64,000 nucleotides of DNA from an uncultured Comamonas sp. (lineage in GTDB: Bacteria > Pseudomonadota > Gammaproteobacteria > Burkholderiales > Burkholderiaceae_C). The notes under the pieces are model-generated. The model saw nothing but the letters and a program-made list of their open reading frames with translations, was not told the origin of the DNA and searched no databases. Every line of letters begins with the position of its first letter. Positions within the stretch are counted from its first letter, which is position 1. This document shows, piece by piece, positions 27,265-37,063 of the stretch. Where the stretch lies: NCBI GenBank assembly GCA_947306475.1, contig CAMZGS010000006.1, positions 1-64,000 of the forward strand, written 5' to 3'. The translations under genes and the position numbers were made by a program.

Positions 27265-27888
27265 ATGAATGCTGTACGTAGGTGGCTGCTCACCGGCCTG
27301 CTGGTCATCGTGCCGGGAGTGATTACGGTATGGGTGCTGCACTGGATCGTCGGCACGCTGGATCAGACCTTGCTCATCCTGCCTGAGGCATGGCAGCCGC
27401 AGCGCCTGCTGGGGGTGCACATCCCGGGGTTTGGCGTGCTGCTGACGCTGGCGATCCTGCTGACCATCGGTGCGGTGGCCAGCAACATCGTGGGCCGCAA
27501 GCTGGTGGCCTGGGGCGATGCGCTGATTGGCCGCATCCCGGTGGTGCGCTCGATCTACTCCAGCGTCAAGCAGGTCTCGGATACGGTGTTTTCCGACAGC
27601 GGCAACGCTTTTCGCACGGCAGTGCTGGTGCAGTGGCCGCGCGAAGGGGTGTGGACGGTGGGTTTTGTCACCGGCGCGCCCGCGATGGAGGTGGCGCGCT
27701 ACCTGCGTGACGAGTACGTCAGCGTCTATGTGCCCACCACGCCCAACCCCACGGGGGGCTATTTCGTGCTCGTGCGCAAGTCCGAATGCGTGGAGCTGGA
27801 GATGAGCGTGGATGCCGCGCTCAAATACATTGTGTCCATGGGGGTGGTGGCGCCTGCTGCGCCCGCACGGGACGATCTGGAACGTTAA
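27265..27888 (+). CDS. DUF502 family inner membrane protein
   Basis: This 207-residue protein has two membrane helices (about residues 7-28 and 55-80) followed by a cytoplasmic or periplasmic domain. It carries the family segments LLTGLLVIVPGVITVWVLHWIVG, RIPVVRSIYSSVKQVSDTV, TVGFVTG and VYVPTTPNPTGGYFVLV. DUF502 genes lie directly before aspS in many Betaproteobacteria, as here (45-base gap). Function unknown. The ATG at 27265 follows AAGG. Confidence 0.88.
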   Translation: MNAVRRWLLTGLLVIVPGVITVWVLHWIVGTLDQTLLILPEAWQPQRLLGVHIPGFGVLLTLAILLTIGAVASNIVGRKLVAWGDALIGRIPVVRSIYSSVKQVSDTVFSDSGNAFRTAVLVQWPREGVWTVGFVTGAPAMEVARYLRDEYVSVYVPTTPNPTGGYFVLVRKSECVELEMSVDAALKYIVSMGVVAPAAPARDDLER

Positions 27889-27933
27889 ACAACTTTTTTT
27901 GCAACGCGTCGCACGACGCAGGAAGACTTCGCC

Positions 27934-29730
27934 ATGGCCATGCGCTCTGAATATTGCGGTCTCGTGACCGAAGCCCTGATGGGCCAAACCGTAACCCTGT
28001 GCGGCTGGGTGAACCGCCGCCGCGACCACGGTGGTGTGATCTTTATCGACCTGCGCGACCGCGAGGGCTATGTGCAGGTGGTGTGCGACCCCGACCGCCC
28101 CGAGATGTTCAAGGTGGCCGAGGAGATCCGCAACGAGTACTGCATCCAGGTCAAGGGCCTGGTGCGTGCCCGCCCCGCAGGCACGACCAACGACAAGCTC
28201 AAGAGCGGTCAGATCGAGGTGCTGTGCCACGAGCTGGTGGTGCTCAACCCCTCGGTGACGCCTCCCTTCCAGCTGGACGACGACAACCTGTCCGAGAACG
28301 TGCGCCTGACGCACCGCGTGATGGACCTGCGCCGTCCCCAGATGCAGCGCAACCTGATCCTGCGCTACAAGACCGCCATCCAGGTGCGCAACTTCCTGGA
28401 CAAGGAAGGCTTCATCGACATCGAAACCCCGATGCTGGGCAAGTCCACTCCCGAAGGCGCCCGCGACTACCTGGTGCCTTCGCGTGTGCACGACGGCCAG
28501 TTCTACGCACTGCCCCAGTCGCCCCAGCTGTACAAGCAGATGTTGATGGTGGCCGGCTACGACCGCTATTACCAGATCACCAAGTGCTTCCGCGACGAAG
28601 ACCTGCGCGCCGACCGCCAGCCCGAGTTCACGCAGATCGACTGCGAGACTTCCTTCCTGGGTGAAGAGGAAATCCGCGACATCTTCCAGCGCATGATCAA
28701 GGAAGTGTTCCAGCAGCAGCTGGGTGTGGATCTGGGCGAATTCCCCATCATGCCTTACAGCGAAGCCATGCACCGCTTCGGTTCGGACAAGCCGGACCTG
28801 CGCGTCAAGCTCGAATTCACCGAGCTGACCGACGTCATGAAGGACGTGGACTTCAAGGTGTTCTCCACCCCCGCCACCACCAAGGGCGGCCGCGTGGTGG
28901 CCCTGCGCGTGCCCGGTGGCGCTGCCATCAGCCGTGGCGAGATCGACCAGTACACCGAGTTCGTCAAGATCTACGGTGCCAAGGGCCTGGCCTGGATCAA
29001 GGTCAACGAAGTGGCCAAGGGCCGCGATGGTCTGCAATCGCCCATCGTCAAGAACATTCACGATGCGGCCCTGGCGGAAATCCTCAAGCGCTCCGGCGCG
29101 CAGGATGGCGACATCCTGTTCTTCGGTGCCGACAAGGCCAAGGTGGTCAACGACGCCATCGGTGCACTGCGCCTGAAGATCGGCCACAGCGAGTTCGGCA
29201 AGACCCACGGCCTGTTCGAAGACCGCTGGGCACCGTTGTGGGTGGTGGATTTCCCGATGTTCGAGCACGACGACGAGGAAGACCGCTGGGTGGCTGTGCA
29301 CCACCCCTTCACCAGTCCCAAGGATGGCCACGAGGACCTGATGGAAACCGACCCCGGCGCCTGCCTGGCCAAGGCCTACGACATGGTCCTGAACGGCTGG
29401 GAGCTGGGCGGCGGCTCGGTGCGTATCCACCGCGCCGATGTGCAGGCCAAGGTGTTTGCCGCACTGAACATCACCCCCGAGCAGCAGCGCGCCAAGTTCG
29501 GCTACCTGCTGGATGCGCTGCAATACGGTGCGCCTCCGCACGGTGGTCTGGCCTTCGGTCTGGACCGTCTGATCACGCTGATGACCGGCGCCGAGTCGAT
29601 CCGCGACGTGATCGCCTTCCCCAAGACCCAGCGTGCCCAGGACCTGCTGACCCAGGCACCCTCGCCCGTGGACGAAAAGCAGCTGCGCGAGCTGCACATC
29701 CGCCTGCGCAACCCAGTGGCCGCACAGTAA
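27934..29730 (+). CDS. aspS: Aspartyl-tRNA synthetase
   Basis: This class II aminoacyl-tRNA synthetase charges tRNA-Asp. It has 598 residues: an N-terminal OB-fold ([27 protein letters not shown]), class II motif 2 in [21 protein letters not shown], the bacterial GAD insertion (about 290-400) and motif 3 [16 protein letters not shown]. Many bacteria that rely on GatCAB have AspRS that also charges tRNA-Asn. Whether that holds here needs the Asn pathway genes, which are not in the window. Confidence 0.97.
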   Translation: MAMRSEYCGLVTEALMGQTVTLCGWVNRRRDHGGVIFIDLRDREGYVQVVCDPDRPEMFKVAEEIRNEYCIQVKGLVRARPAGTTNDKLKSGQIEVLCHELVVLNPSVTPPFQLDDDNLSENVRLTHRVMDLRRPQMQRNLILRYKTAIQVRNFLDKEGFIDIETPMLGKSTPEGARDYLVPSRVHDGQFYALPQSPQLYKQMLMVAGYDRYYQITKCFRDEDLRADRQPEFTQIDCETSFLGEEEIRDIFQRMIKEVFQQQLGVDLGEFPIMPYSEAMHRFGSDKPDLRVKLEFTELTDVMKDVDFKVFSTPATTKGGRVVALRVPGGAAISRGEIDQYTEFVKIYGAKGLAWIKVNEVAKGRDGLQSPIVKNIHDAALAEILKRSGAQDGDILFFGADKAKVVNDAIGALRLKIGHSEFGKTHGLFEDRWAPLWVVDFPMFEHDDEEDRWVAVHHPFTSPKDGHEDLMETDPGACLAKAYDMVLNGWELGGGSVRIHRADVQAKVFAALNITPEQQRAKFGYLLDALQYGAPPHGGLAFGLDRLITLMTGAESIRDVIAFPKTQRAQDLLTQAPSPVDEKQLRELHIRLRNPVAAQ

Positions 29731-29758
29731 GTCACCGCAGGTTCCCGCCAGGATTCTG

Positions 29759-29850
29759 AAAAAAGGAGCTGCTGGCGCTGGATGCATTTAGGTTTGGCGT
29801 AGAAATATGCCGTAAAACCTTGTGTAGCCAGCGTCAGCAGCTCCTTTATT
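29759..29850. repeat. Comamonad intergenic palindrome, copy E
   Basis: The outer arms AAAAAAGGAGCTGCTGGCGC (from 29759) and a matching right arm GCGTCAGCAGCTCCTTTATT pair over about 20 bases. The inner arms are AGGTTTGGCGTA and TGCCGTAAAACCT. It follows aspS and probably ends its transcript. Confidence 0.85.
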
Positions 29851-29973
29851 TCATGCGCGCACGTAGCAAGGCAGGCAAAGGTGACGCATTCGTACTACGC
29901 TTCGGATGTATGGGGCGGAACCACGTGGGTGGGGCCCTTTCTTCCTGACGATCAAGCTGAGGCAAATTGCTAC

Positions 29974-30744
29974 ATGACTTCCTTTGCTGCTGAACGCAAT
30001 CCGGCAACGCCGCAAATCCTGCGCGTGGCCACCTACAACATCCACAAGGGCGTGCAAGGCCTGGGGCCCGTGCGCCGGCTGGAAATCCACAACCTGGGGC
30101 TGGCGGTGGAGCAGATGGATGCCGACATCGTCTGCCTGCAGGAAGTGCGCAAGATGAACCTGCGCGAGGAACGCTACTTCGAGCGCTGGCCGCGTGTGCC
30201 GCAGGCCGAATACCTGGCCCCGGAGGGCTACCGGGCGGTGTACCAGACCAATGCCTACACGCGCTACGGCGAGCATGGCAATGCGCTGCTGACGCGCTGG
30301 CCGGTGATCACGCACCAGCACCAGGACATCTCCGACCACCGCTTCGAGCAGCGCGGCCTGCTGCACGTGGAGGTAATGATCCAGGGCCGCCCGGTGCATG
30401 CCATCGTGGTGCACCTGGGGCTGATTCCCGGCAGCCGCGTGCGCCAGGTGGAGCAACTGCAACGCTTCATCGAGCGCGAGGTGCCGCCCGGCGCGCCGCT
30501 GGTGGTGGCCGGGGACTTCAACGACTGGGGCAAGCAGATCCAGCGCATGCTGGCGGGCTTCGGCCTGTACGAGTTCGACAGCCGCGACGTCAGGGCGCTG
30601 ACCTACCCGGCGCGGCTGCCGCTGGCGCAGCTTGACCACGTGTATGTGCGCGGCCTCACGCCCCTGGGCCTGCATGTGCCGCAGGGGCGCATCTGGTGGC
30701 GCATGTCCGACCATCTGCCCCTGATTGCCGAGTTCCGGTTTTGA
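29974..30744 (+). CDS. Endonuclease/exonuclease/phosphatase (EEP) family protein
   Basis: This 256-residue metal-dependent phosphodiesterase or nuclease has the EEP fold: VATYNIHKGVQGLG near the start, VCLQEVRKM (metal-binding Glu), ALLTRWPV, VVHLGL, VVAGDFNDWG and the terminal RMSDHLPLIAEF (catalytic His). The substrate could be nucleic acid, a phospholipid or a sugar phosphate; nothing in context decides. The ATG at 29974 follows TGAGG by 12 bases. A GTG at 29881 would add 31 non-conserved residues and cannot be excluded. Confidence 0.85.
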   Translation: MTSFAAERNPATPQILRVATYNIHKGVQGLGPVRRLEIHNLGLAVEQMDADIVCLQEVRKMNLREERYFERWPRVPQAEYLAPEGYRAVYQTNAYTRYGEHGNALLTRWPVITHQHQDISDHRFEQRGLLHVEVMIQGRPVHAIVVHLGLIPGSRVRQVEQLQRFIEREVPPGAPLVVAGDFNDWGKQIQRMLAGFGLYEFDSRDVRALTYPARLPLAQLDHVYVRGLTPLGLHVPQGRIWWRMSDHLPLIAEFRF

Positions 30745-30758
30745 TTGCTACTTAAAGT

Positions 30759-30798
30759 ATAGCTTTTGGCGCTTCATGGATAAGCGTTTGAACGCTAT
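30759..30798. repeat. Short palindrome related to the intergenic family, copy F
   Basis: ATAGC (30759) pairs with GCTAT (30794) and GCGCTT (30769-30774) pairs with AAGCGT (30782-30787). This looks like an outer-arm-only remnant of the larger element, between the EEP gene and folE. Confidence 0.5.
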
Positions 30799-30835
30799 TT
30801 CCTTGAAAAAAATCCGGACCAAAAACACTGCTACC

Positions 30836-31588
30836 ATGCCGCCCATGTTTAAAGATTTGGTCACCACCCCTCCTGCCGAGGTGGATGCCGCCACTGCCGA
30901 GCAGGGCCAGCCTGTCTCGCGCAAGATCCGCGAGCGTCTGCTGGCTGCGGGCCAGCGCTTTCATGCCAACGACAACATTGCCGCCTTCATCGAGCCGGGG
31001 GAGCTGGAGCAGCTCCTCGACGAGGTGGAGGAGAAGATGCAGGCCGTGCTCGACAGCATGGTCATCGACACCGACAACGACCACAACAGCCGGGGTACGG
31101 CGCGGCGCGTGGCCAAGATGTACCTGAAGGAAGTCTTCAAGGGCCGCTACGCCCAGCAGCCGGCGCTCACCGAATTTCCCAATGCCGAGCATCTGAACGA
31201 GCTGATGATCGTCGGCCCGATCACCGTGCGCAGCGCCTGCAGCCACCACCTGTGCCCGGTGCTGGGCAAGGTGTGGATTGGCATTCTGCCCAACAAGCAT
31301 TCCAACGTGATCGGCCTGTCCAAGTACGCGCGTCTGGTGGACTGGATCATGGGCCGCCCGCAGATTCAGGAAGAGGCCATCATGCAGCTGGCCGACGCCA
31401 TCATGGCAAAGACCCGCCCCGACGGGCTGGCCGTGGTCATGGAGTGCTCGCACTTTTGCATGTCCTGGCGCGGCGTGCGCGAGATGGACAGCAAGATGCT
31501 CAATTCCGTCATGCGTGGCGCCTTCCTCACGGACCCGAACCTGCGCCGCGAGTTTCTGTCGCTCATCCCCGGTCGCCAGAGTTCCTAG
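30836..31588 (+). CDS. folE: GTP cyclohydrolase I FolE
   Basis: FolE converts GTP to 7,8-dihydroneopterin triphosphate, the first step of folate synthesis. It has 250 residues. The zinc ligands lie in SACSHHLCPVLGKVWIG and MECSHFCMSWRGVRE, and the active-site segment LSKYARLVDWIMGRPQIQE is complete, so it is the zinc-dependent FolE-I type. ATG codons occur at 30836 and 30845 in frame; neither has a strong ribosome binding site. The N-terminal 25 residues are not conserved in the family. Confidence 0.95.
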   Translation: MPPMFKDLVTTPPAEVDAATAEQGQPVSRKIRERLLAAGQRFHANDNIAAFIEPGELEQLLDEVEEKMQAVLDSMVIDTDNDHNSRGTARRVAKMYLKEVFKGRYAQQPALTEFPNAEHLNELMIVGPITVRSACSHHLCPVLGKVWIGILPNKHSNVIGLSKYARLVDWIMGRPQIQEEAIMQLADAIMAKTRPDGLAVVMECSHFCMSWRGVREMDSKMLNSVMRGAFLTDPNLRREFLSLIPGRQSS

Positions 31589-31589
31589 G

Positions 31590-31820
31590 ATGCGGCCGCA
31601 AACCTCCCTCTGGCTGAAGCGTGCCGCCCTGGCCGCGCTGTGCAGCGCACCGCTGTGGGCGCTGGCGGCTCCGGCGGGCTGGTACTGGTGGCACAGCCGG
31701 CTGGACAGCGACCTGCGCGTGTGCGCCCAGTTCATGCCCAGCCAGGGCTGGGAGCGGCGCGGCGGGCCGTTCGACAACCCGCGCTGCGCGCCCGGCCCGG
31801 CCTTCAGACCACAGCGCTGA
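31590..31820 (+). CDS. Small membrane/secreted protein downstream of folE
   Basis: This 76-residue protein has an N-terminal signal or membrane helix (LKRAALAALCSAPLWALAA, residues 9-27) followed by a short Trp/Arg/Pro-rich region with two cysteines (VCAQF and NPRCAP) that could form a disulfide in the periplasm. I do not recognise a family. It starts one base after the folE stop and is probably co-transcribed. Codon usage matches the neighbours, which supports it being real. Confidence 0.55.
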   Translation: MRPQTSLWLKRAALAALCSAPLWALAAPAGWYWWHSRLDSDLRVCAQFMPSQGWERRGGPFDNPRCAPGPAFRPQR

Positions 31821-31872
31821 AGCCGGCCTTCACTTCCCTGCGCTTTTCTTTTTCACGCTTTCACTTGCAACG

Positions 31873-32520
31873 ATGCCTACCGTCGAGACGCTGGCGGCCT
31901 TCTTCGGCCTTTCCGTACTGCTGGGGCTGAGCCCCGGGCCGGACAACATCTTTGTGCTCATGCAATCGGCCCAGCGTGGCTGGCGCGTGGGTCTGGCCGT
32001 GGTGCTGGGGCTGTGCATGGGCATCATGGTGCACACCGCTGCGGTGGCGCTGGGGCTGGCGGCACTGGTGGCGGCATCGCCCACGGCCTTTCTGGCGCTC
32101 AAGCTGGTGGGGGCAGCGTATCTGCTCTATCTGGCCTGGGGTGCCTGGCGTGCGCCGGTCAGCGCCAGCGGCGGGGCACCCCCTGCGGCCCTGGCCCGGA
32201 AGCTGCCAGCAGGTGAGCTGCTGCGCATGGTCGGGCGCGGGGTGGTGATGAATGTGACCAACCCCAAGGTGTTGATCTTCTTCCTGGCGCTGCTGCCGCA
32301 GTTTGCCCACCCCGAGCGCGGCAGCGTGGCCGTGCAGATCGTGCTGCTGGGCGGCGTGTTCATGCTGGCCACGCTGCTGGTGTTTGGCTCGATTGCGCTG
32401 TTCAGCGGCTGGTTTGGTGCGCTGCTGCAACGCTCGGCGCGCGCGCAGCGGCTGCTCAATCGCACGGCATCGCTGGTGTTTGTGGCGCTGGCGGTGCGGC
32501 TGGCGACGGCACAGCGCTAG
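31873..32520 (+). CDS. LysE/RhtB family amino acid exporter
   Basis: This 215-residue membrane protein has about six helices. It carries the family N-terminal signature SVLLGLSPGPDNIFVLMQSAQRGWRVG (the PGP segment near residue 21) and the central NVTNPKVLIFFLALLPQF. LysE/RhtB proteins export amino acids such as homoserine, threonine or lysine using the proton gradient; the substrate here is unknown. The ATG at 31873 was chosen because the first helix begins directly after it. Confidence 0.9.
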   Translation: MPTVETLAAFFGLSVLLGLSPGPDNIFVLMQSAQRGWRVGLAVVLGLCMGIMVHTAAVALGLAALVAASPTAFLALKLVGAAYLLYLAWGAWRAPVSASGGAPPAALARKLPAGELLRMVGRGVVMNVTNPKVLIFFLALLPQFAHPERGSVAVQIVLLGGVFMLATLLVFGSIALFSGWFGALLQRSARAQRLLNRTASLVFVALAVRLATAQR

Positions 32521-32527
32521 CAAAATA

Positions 32528-32616
32528 CAAGCTGGTTGCGCTGAAAAGAAAAGGGTTTCAGGCGGAAAACTGCCTGAAACCCTTTTTTCATGCGCGCCAG
32601 GCGCTCATGTTTTAGC
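32528..32616. repeat. Comamonad intergenic palindrome, copy G
   Basis: It has weak outer arms (AAGCTGGTTGCGCTG on the left, GCGCGCCAGGCGCT on the right) around a perfect inner stem. It lies between convergent lysE-like and substrate-binding-protein genes. Confidence 0.65.
32549..32588. terminator. Strong bidirectional terminator inside copy G
   Basis: A 14-bp perfect stem (AAAGGGTTTCAGGC with GCCTGAAACCCTTT) has an 8-base loop and T-runs on both strands. Confidence 0.88.
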
Positions 32617-32624
32617 GGAAATGG

Positions 32625-34115
32625 CTATTGCCAGTACAGCGCGCTCAAATCGTTGACCAGCACCGGCATGTCGCGCCACAGGCCGCGTACCTGGGCATTG
32701 GCGATGGTGACCCACTGCGGCTGGTAGAGGAAGACGTTGACGCAATCCTCGGCCAGCATCTTTTGCGCCTGGCCAAGCAGTTGCAGGCGCACCTCAGGGT
32801 TGCTGGTGGCTTGCAGCTTCTGGTACAGGGCCTGGAAGGCGGGCGACTGGTAGCCCCAGTAGTAATCGCTCTTGGCGTAGTTGCCCAGGTCCAGCGGCTC
32901 GACGTGGCTGATGAGCGACAGGTCGTACTGTTTTTGCCCATAGGTGCCGCTGAGCCACTGCGCCCATTCCACGTTCACCAGCTTGACCTGGATGCCCACC
33001 TGCGCCAGTTGCGCGGCGACGATTTCGCCGCCCTGGCGGGCGTAGGGCGTGGGCGGCAGCGTCATGGTCAGCTGAAGTGGCGTCTGGATGCCCGCTTCGG
33101 CCAGCAGCGCCTTGGCGCGCGCCGGGTCGTAGGGGTTGAGGGCGGTGGTGTCGATGTAGCCGGGCGCCCCAGGCACGTAGTGGCTGCCAATGGGCACGCC
33201 AAAGCCGTCGGCTGCGCCGGTGATCAGCGCCTGGCGGTCGATGGCGGCGGCGATGGCGCGGCGCACGCGCACGTCGTTCAGGGGCGCCTTGCTGTTGTTC
33301 ATGGCGACGATGGTCTTGGCGCGCGAGCCGCTGACCACCACCTGAAAGCGCGCATCGCCCCGGAACTGGGCCACGCTGCGCGCGCTGACGCGCGGGAAGG
33401 CATCGACGTCGCCCGCCAGCAGGGCAGCGACCTGCGCGGCGGCATCGGGGATGAAGCGGAAGGTGGCGCGCTGGATGCGGATGCGTCCGGCCTCGCGGTA
33501 GCCGGGCCAGGCCAGCAGGGTGATGTGGCTGCCCTTGCGCCACTGCTGCACGCGGTAGGGGCCGGTGCCCACGGGGTGCTGGGCGTTGGTGGCAGCGCTG
33601 CCGGGCTCGACCATGATGGCCGTGGCCTGGCCCAGGAGGAAGGGGAGATCGGGCTGGGGCTGATCGCTGTGGATATCGACGGTGAAGCGATCCATGACCT
33701 GCACGCGCAGCTGCGTCCAGGTGTACTTGTCCTTGTTGGTGCTGTCGGCGCCTGCAGCGCGCTCCAGGCTGAAGCGCACGGTTTCGGCGTCGAACGCCAC
33801 GCCGTTGTGGAACTGCACGTCCTGGCGCAGGTGGAAGCGGTAGGTCTTCAGGTCGGGGCTGACCTCCCAGCGCTGGGCCAGCAGCGGCAGGGCCGTGCCT
33901 TCGGGGGTGATCTTGGTCAGCGTCTCGAACAGGTTGTAGAGCACCACTTCACCGATGGCCGAGGCGGCGCTGGCTGTGGGATCGAGCACCGGCGGCTCCA
34001 GGGCCAGCGCCAGGGTGATGTGGGTCTTGCGCGCTTGCGCCCAGCCGGTGCAGGGCAACAGGGCGGGCAGGGCGCAGGCAGCGCTGCTGACCAGCAGATG
34101 GCGGCGGTTGAGCAT
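32625..34115 (-). CDS. Peptide/nickel-type ABC transporter substrate-binding protein (SBP family 5)
   Basis: This is the periplasmic binding component of the adjacent importer, 496 residues. The N-terminal leader LNRRHLLVSSAA...GWAQA contains a twin-arginine and suggests Tat or Sec export with cleavage near residue 27. The mature part has SBP_bac_5 features: LVPPVLDP-like start (LEPPVLDPTASAA), LAQRWEVSPDLKTYRFHLRQDVQFHNG and DPARAKALLAEAG. Substrates in the family are di/oligopeptides, glutathione or nickel; this one is undetermined. It is last in the operon, separated from the ATPase gene by a palindrome. The ATG at 34115 follows GGAGA. Confidence 0.9.
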   Translation of the reverse strand: MLNRRHLLVSSAACALPALLPCTGWAQARKTHITLALALEPPVLDPTASAASAIGEVVLYNLFETLTKITPEGTALPLLAQRWEVSPDLKTYRFHLRQDVQFHNGVAFDAETVRFSLERAAGADSTNKDKYTWTQLRVQVMDRFTVDIHSDQPQPDLPFLLGQATAIMVEPGSAATNAQHPVGTGPYRVQQWRKGSHITLLAWPGYREAGRIRIQRATFRFIPDAAAQVAALLAGDVDAFPRVSARSVAQFRGDARFQVVVSGSRAKTIVAMNNSKAPLNDVRVRRAIAAAIDRQALITGAADGFGVPIGSHYVPGAPGYIDTTALNPYDPARAKALLAEAGIQTPLQLTMTLPPTPYARQGGEIVAAQLAQVGIQVKLVNVEWAQWLSGTYGQKQYDLSLISHVEPLDLGNYAKSDYYWGYQSPAFQALYQKLQATSNPEVRLQLLGQAQKMLAEDCVNVFLYQPQWVTIANAQVRGLWRDMPVLVNDLSALYWQ

Positions 34116-34127
34116 GGTGCAATCTCC

Positions 34128-34216
34128 TTTGAATAGCTTGTGGCGCTGATGTAGCAAGGCTTTTACGGTAAAAGTAGGCTAAAACATGCGCCATTCAAGC
34201 GCAAGCAGCTTCTTTA
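34128..34216. repeat. Comamonad intergenic palindrome, copy H (inside the ABC operon)
   Basis: The outer arms are AATAGCTTGTGGCGCT (34132-34147) and AAGCGCAAGCAGCTT (near 34196-34211), with an inner stem CTTTTAC / GTAAAAG. It lies between two genes of one transport operon and could cause partial termination or transcript processing. Confidence 0.75.
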
Positions 34217-34232
34217 TCAATAGCGCAAGGCG

Positions 34233-35093
<861 letters not shown>

Positions 35094-35116
35094 AGCGTGT
35101 TGCAGGGGGACAGGCG

Positions 35117-36163
35117 TTACTGCCAGTGCTGGGTGTTGCCGGCGCGCATGGCGGCCGGGTGCAGGCAGCGGGCATGGTGGGCGCCCAGGCTGCTGTGCGG
35201 CGCCTGGTGGGCAAAAAAGCTGGGGATGGCCACGCGTGGCGGCGACTCCTCATGGCAGTTGGGCTGGGTGAAGCTGCAACGCCCGGCAAAGGGGCAGCCG
35301 GCGGGCAGCTCGGCCAGCGCGGGGACGTTGCCGGGAATGGTGTACAGCGGGTAGGGCCGCCCGCTGGGCTGGCGCGGCGCACCCAGGCGCGGGCGGGCGG
35401 CCAGCAGGCCCCGGGTGTAGGGGTGGGCCATGTGGCGGAAGATGGCCTCGGTCGGGCCGCTTTCCAGCACCTGGCCGCCGTACATGACCAGCATGTCGTC
35501 GGCGTTCTGCGAGATCACGCCCAGGTCGTGCGAGATCAGCAGCAGCGCCATCTGGCGCTCGGCCATCAGGTCGTGCAGCAGGTCCAGGATGTGTTGCTGC
35601 ACCGTCACATCCAGCGCGGTGGTGGGCTCATCGGCAATCAGCACATCGGGCGCGCAGGCCAGGGCCATGGCGATGGTGATGCGCTGGCGCTGGCCGCCGG
35701 AGAACTGGTGTGGGTAGTCGTTCAGGCGCTCGCTGGCGCGGGCAATGCCCACGCGCTCCAGCAGCGCCTGGGCCTGGCGCAGGGCGCTGCGCTTGTCCAT
35801 GCCCTGGTGCAGGCGCAGTGGCTCGGCCACCTGCTGCCCGATGGGGTGCAGGGGGTTGAGCGCGCTCATCGGGTCCTGAAAGATCATGGCAATGCGGTTG
35901 CCGCGCAGGCGCTGCCAGTCGGCTTCGCTCTGGCCCAGGATTTCGTGCGTGTCCAGGCGGATGCTGCCGCTGACCTGGGCGCCCGGTGGTTGCAGGCCCA
36001 TCAGCGCCAGCGCCGTCAGGGACTTGCCGCAGCCCGATTCGCCCACGATGCCCAGGCTGCTGCCGCGCTCAAGCTTGAAGCTGATGCCGCGCAGCGCGTG
36101 CAGGGGCCGCCCGTTGGGCTGGGGCAGCATCAGGTTCAGGTGGGCAACGTCCAGGATGGGCAT
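35117..36163 (-). CDS. Peptide-type ABC transporter ATP-binding protein (DppD/OppD-like)
   Basis: This is the second ATPase of the importer, 348 residues. It has Walker A GESGCGKS, Q-loop IFQDPMSALNPL, signature FSGGQRQRITIAMAL and Walker B VLIADEPTTALD. The C-terminal oligopeptide domain has CPFAGRC...PNC with further cysteines, matching the Fe-S-binding tail of DppD-type ATPases. It pairs with the smaller ATPase to form the heterodimer. Confidence 0.9.
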   Translation of the reverse strand: MPILDVAHLNLMLPQPNGRPLHALRGISFKLERGSSLGIVGESGCGKSLTALALMGLQPPGAQVSGSIRLDTHEILGQSEADWQRLRGNRIAMIFQDPMSALNPLHPIGQQVAEPLRLHQGMDKRSALRQAQALLERVGIARASERLNDYPHQFSGGQRQRITIAMALACAPDVLIADEPTTALDVTVQQHILDLLHDLMAERQMALLLISHDLGVISQNADDMLVMYGGQVLESGPTEAIFRHMAHPYTRGLLAARPRLGAPRQPSGRPYPLYTIPGNVPALAELPAGCPFAGRCSFTQPNCHEESPPRVAIPSFFAHQAPHSSLGAHHARCLHPAAMRAGNTQHWQ

Positions 36164-36199
36164 GTCGTGGTGTGCAGTCGGTAAGGCAGGGGCTGCGGC

Positions 36200-37063
36200 T
36201 CAGGTTCCGCTGCGGCTGGAGGTGTGGCGTGGATCGAGCCAGTCGCGCAGGCCGTCGCCCAGCAGGTTCAGGCCCAGCACGGACAGGGCAATCGCCAGGC
36301 CGGGGAAGACGGCCAGCAGCGGCGCCTGGTAGAGCAGGGTTTGTGCTTCGCTGAGCATACGCCCCCAGGAGGGCTGCGGCGCCTGCGTGCCCAGGCCCAG
36401 GTAGGACAGGGCCGCTTCGGCCAGGATGGCCAGGGCAAACTGGCTGCTGGCCTGCACGATGAGCACCGAGGCCATGTTGGGCAGCACGTGCTCCCAGGTG
36501 ATGCGCCAGCGGCTTTTGCCGCAGGCGCGCGCAGCCAGCACATAGTCGCGCGCCCAGATGCCCAGCGCCGTGGCACGCGCCAGCCGGGCAAAGATCGGGA
36601 TGTTGAACAGGGCAATCGCCAGCACCGCATTGCCCATGCCCGGCCCCCAGACGGCGGCCAGCAGGATGGCGGTAAGCAGCGCCGGAAAGGCCAGCGAGAA
36701 ATCGGCCAGGCGCTGCACCAGCGCATCGATCCAGCCCGGGCGTGCGGCGGCCAGCAGGCCCAGGCTGGCACCCAGCGCCAGACCCAGGCCGACAGCGGCC
36801 AGCCCCACGGCCAGGGAGCTGCGCGCGCCAACCAGCAGCTGGCTGGCCACGTCGCGCCCATAGGCATCGGTGCCCAGCCAGTGGGTGCTGCTGGGGCCTT
36901 GCAGGCGTGCGGCCATGTCCATGGCGTCGGGCGGGTGCGGTGTCCAGAGCCAGGACAGCAGGGCCGTCAGCACCAGCAGCGCGCACAAGACGGCACCCAG
37001 ACGCAGGCTCGGCGGCAGCGCCGCGCGGCGCTGGGCGGGGGCGGGAAAGCTGCTGCTGTTCAT
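36200..37063 (-). CDS. Peptide-type ABC transporter permease (DppC/OppC-like)
   Basis: This is an inner membrane channel subunit, 287 residues. It has an N-terminal helix (about 20-42), the periplasmic region THWLGTDAYGRDVASQLLVGAR typical of DppC and five further helices. The EAA loop is AARACGKSRWRITWEHVLPN. Its ATG overlaps the stop of the first permease gene (ATGA), so the two are co-translated in equal amounts. Confidence 0.9.
   Translation of the reverse strand: MNSSSFPAPAQRRAALPPSLRLGAVLCALLVLTALLSWLWTPHPPDAMDMAARLQGPSSTHWLGTDAYGRDVASQLLVGARSSLAVGLAAVGLGLALGASLGLLAAARPGWIDALVQRLADFSLAFPALLTAILLAAVWGPGMGNAVLAIALFNIPIFARLARATALGIWARDYVLAARACGKSRWRITWEHVLPNMASVLIVQASSQFALAILAEAALSYLGLGTQAPQPSWGRMLSEAQTLLYQAPLLAVFPGLAIALSVLGLNLLGDGLRDWLDPRHTSSRSGT

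Noticed and set aside
27256-29787. A long minus-strand open frame (843 codons) opposite aspS and DUF502
   Set aside because: Same effect: it covers two convincing genes on the other strand, and the translated protein shows no domain.
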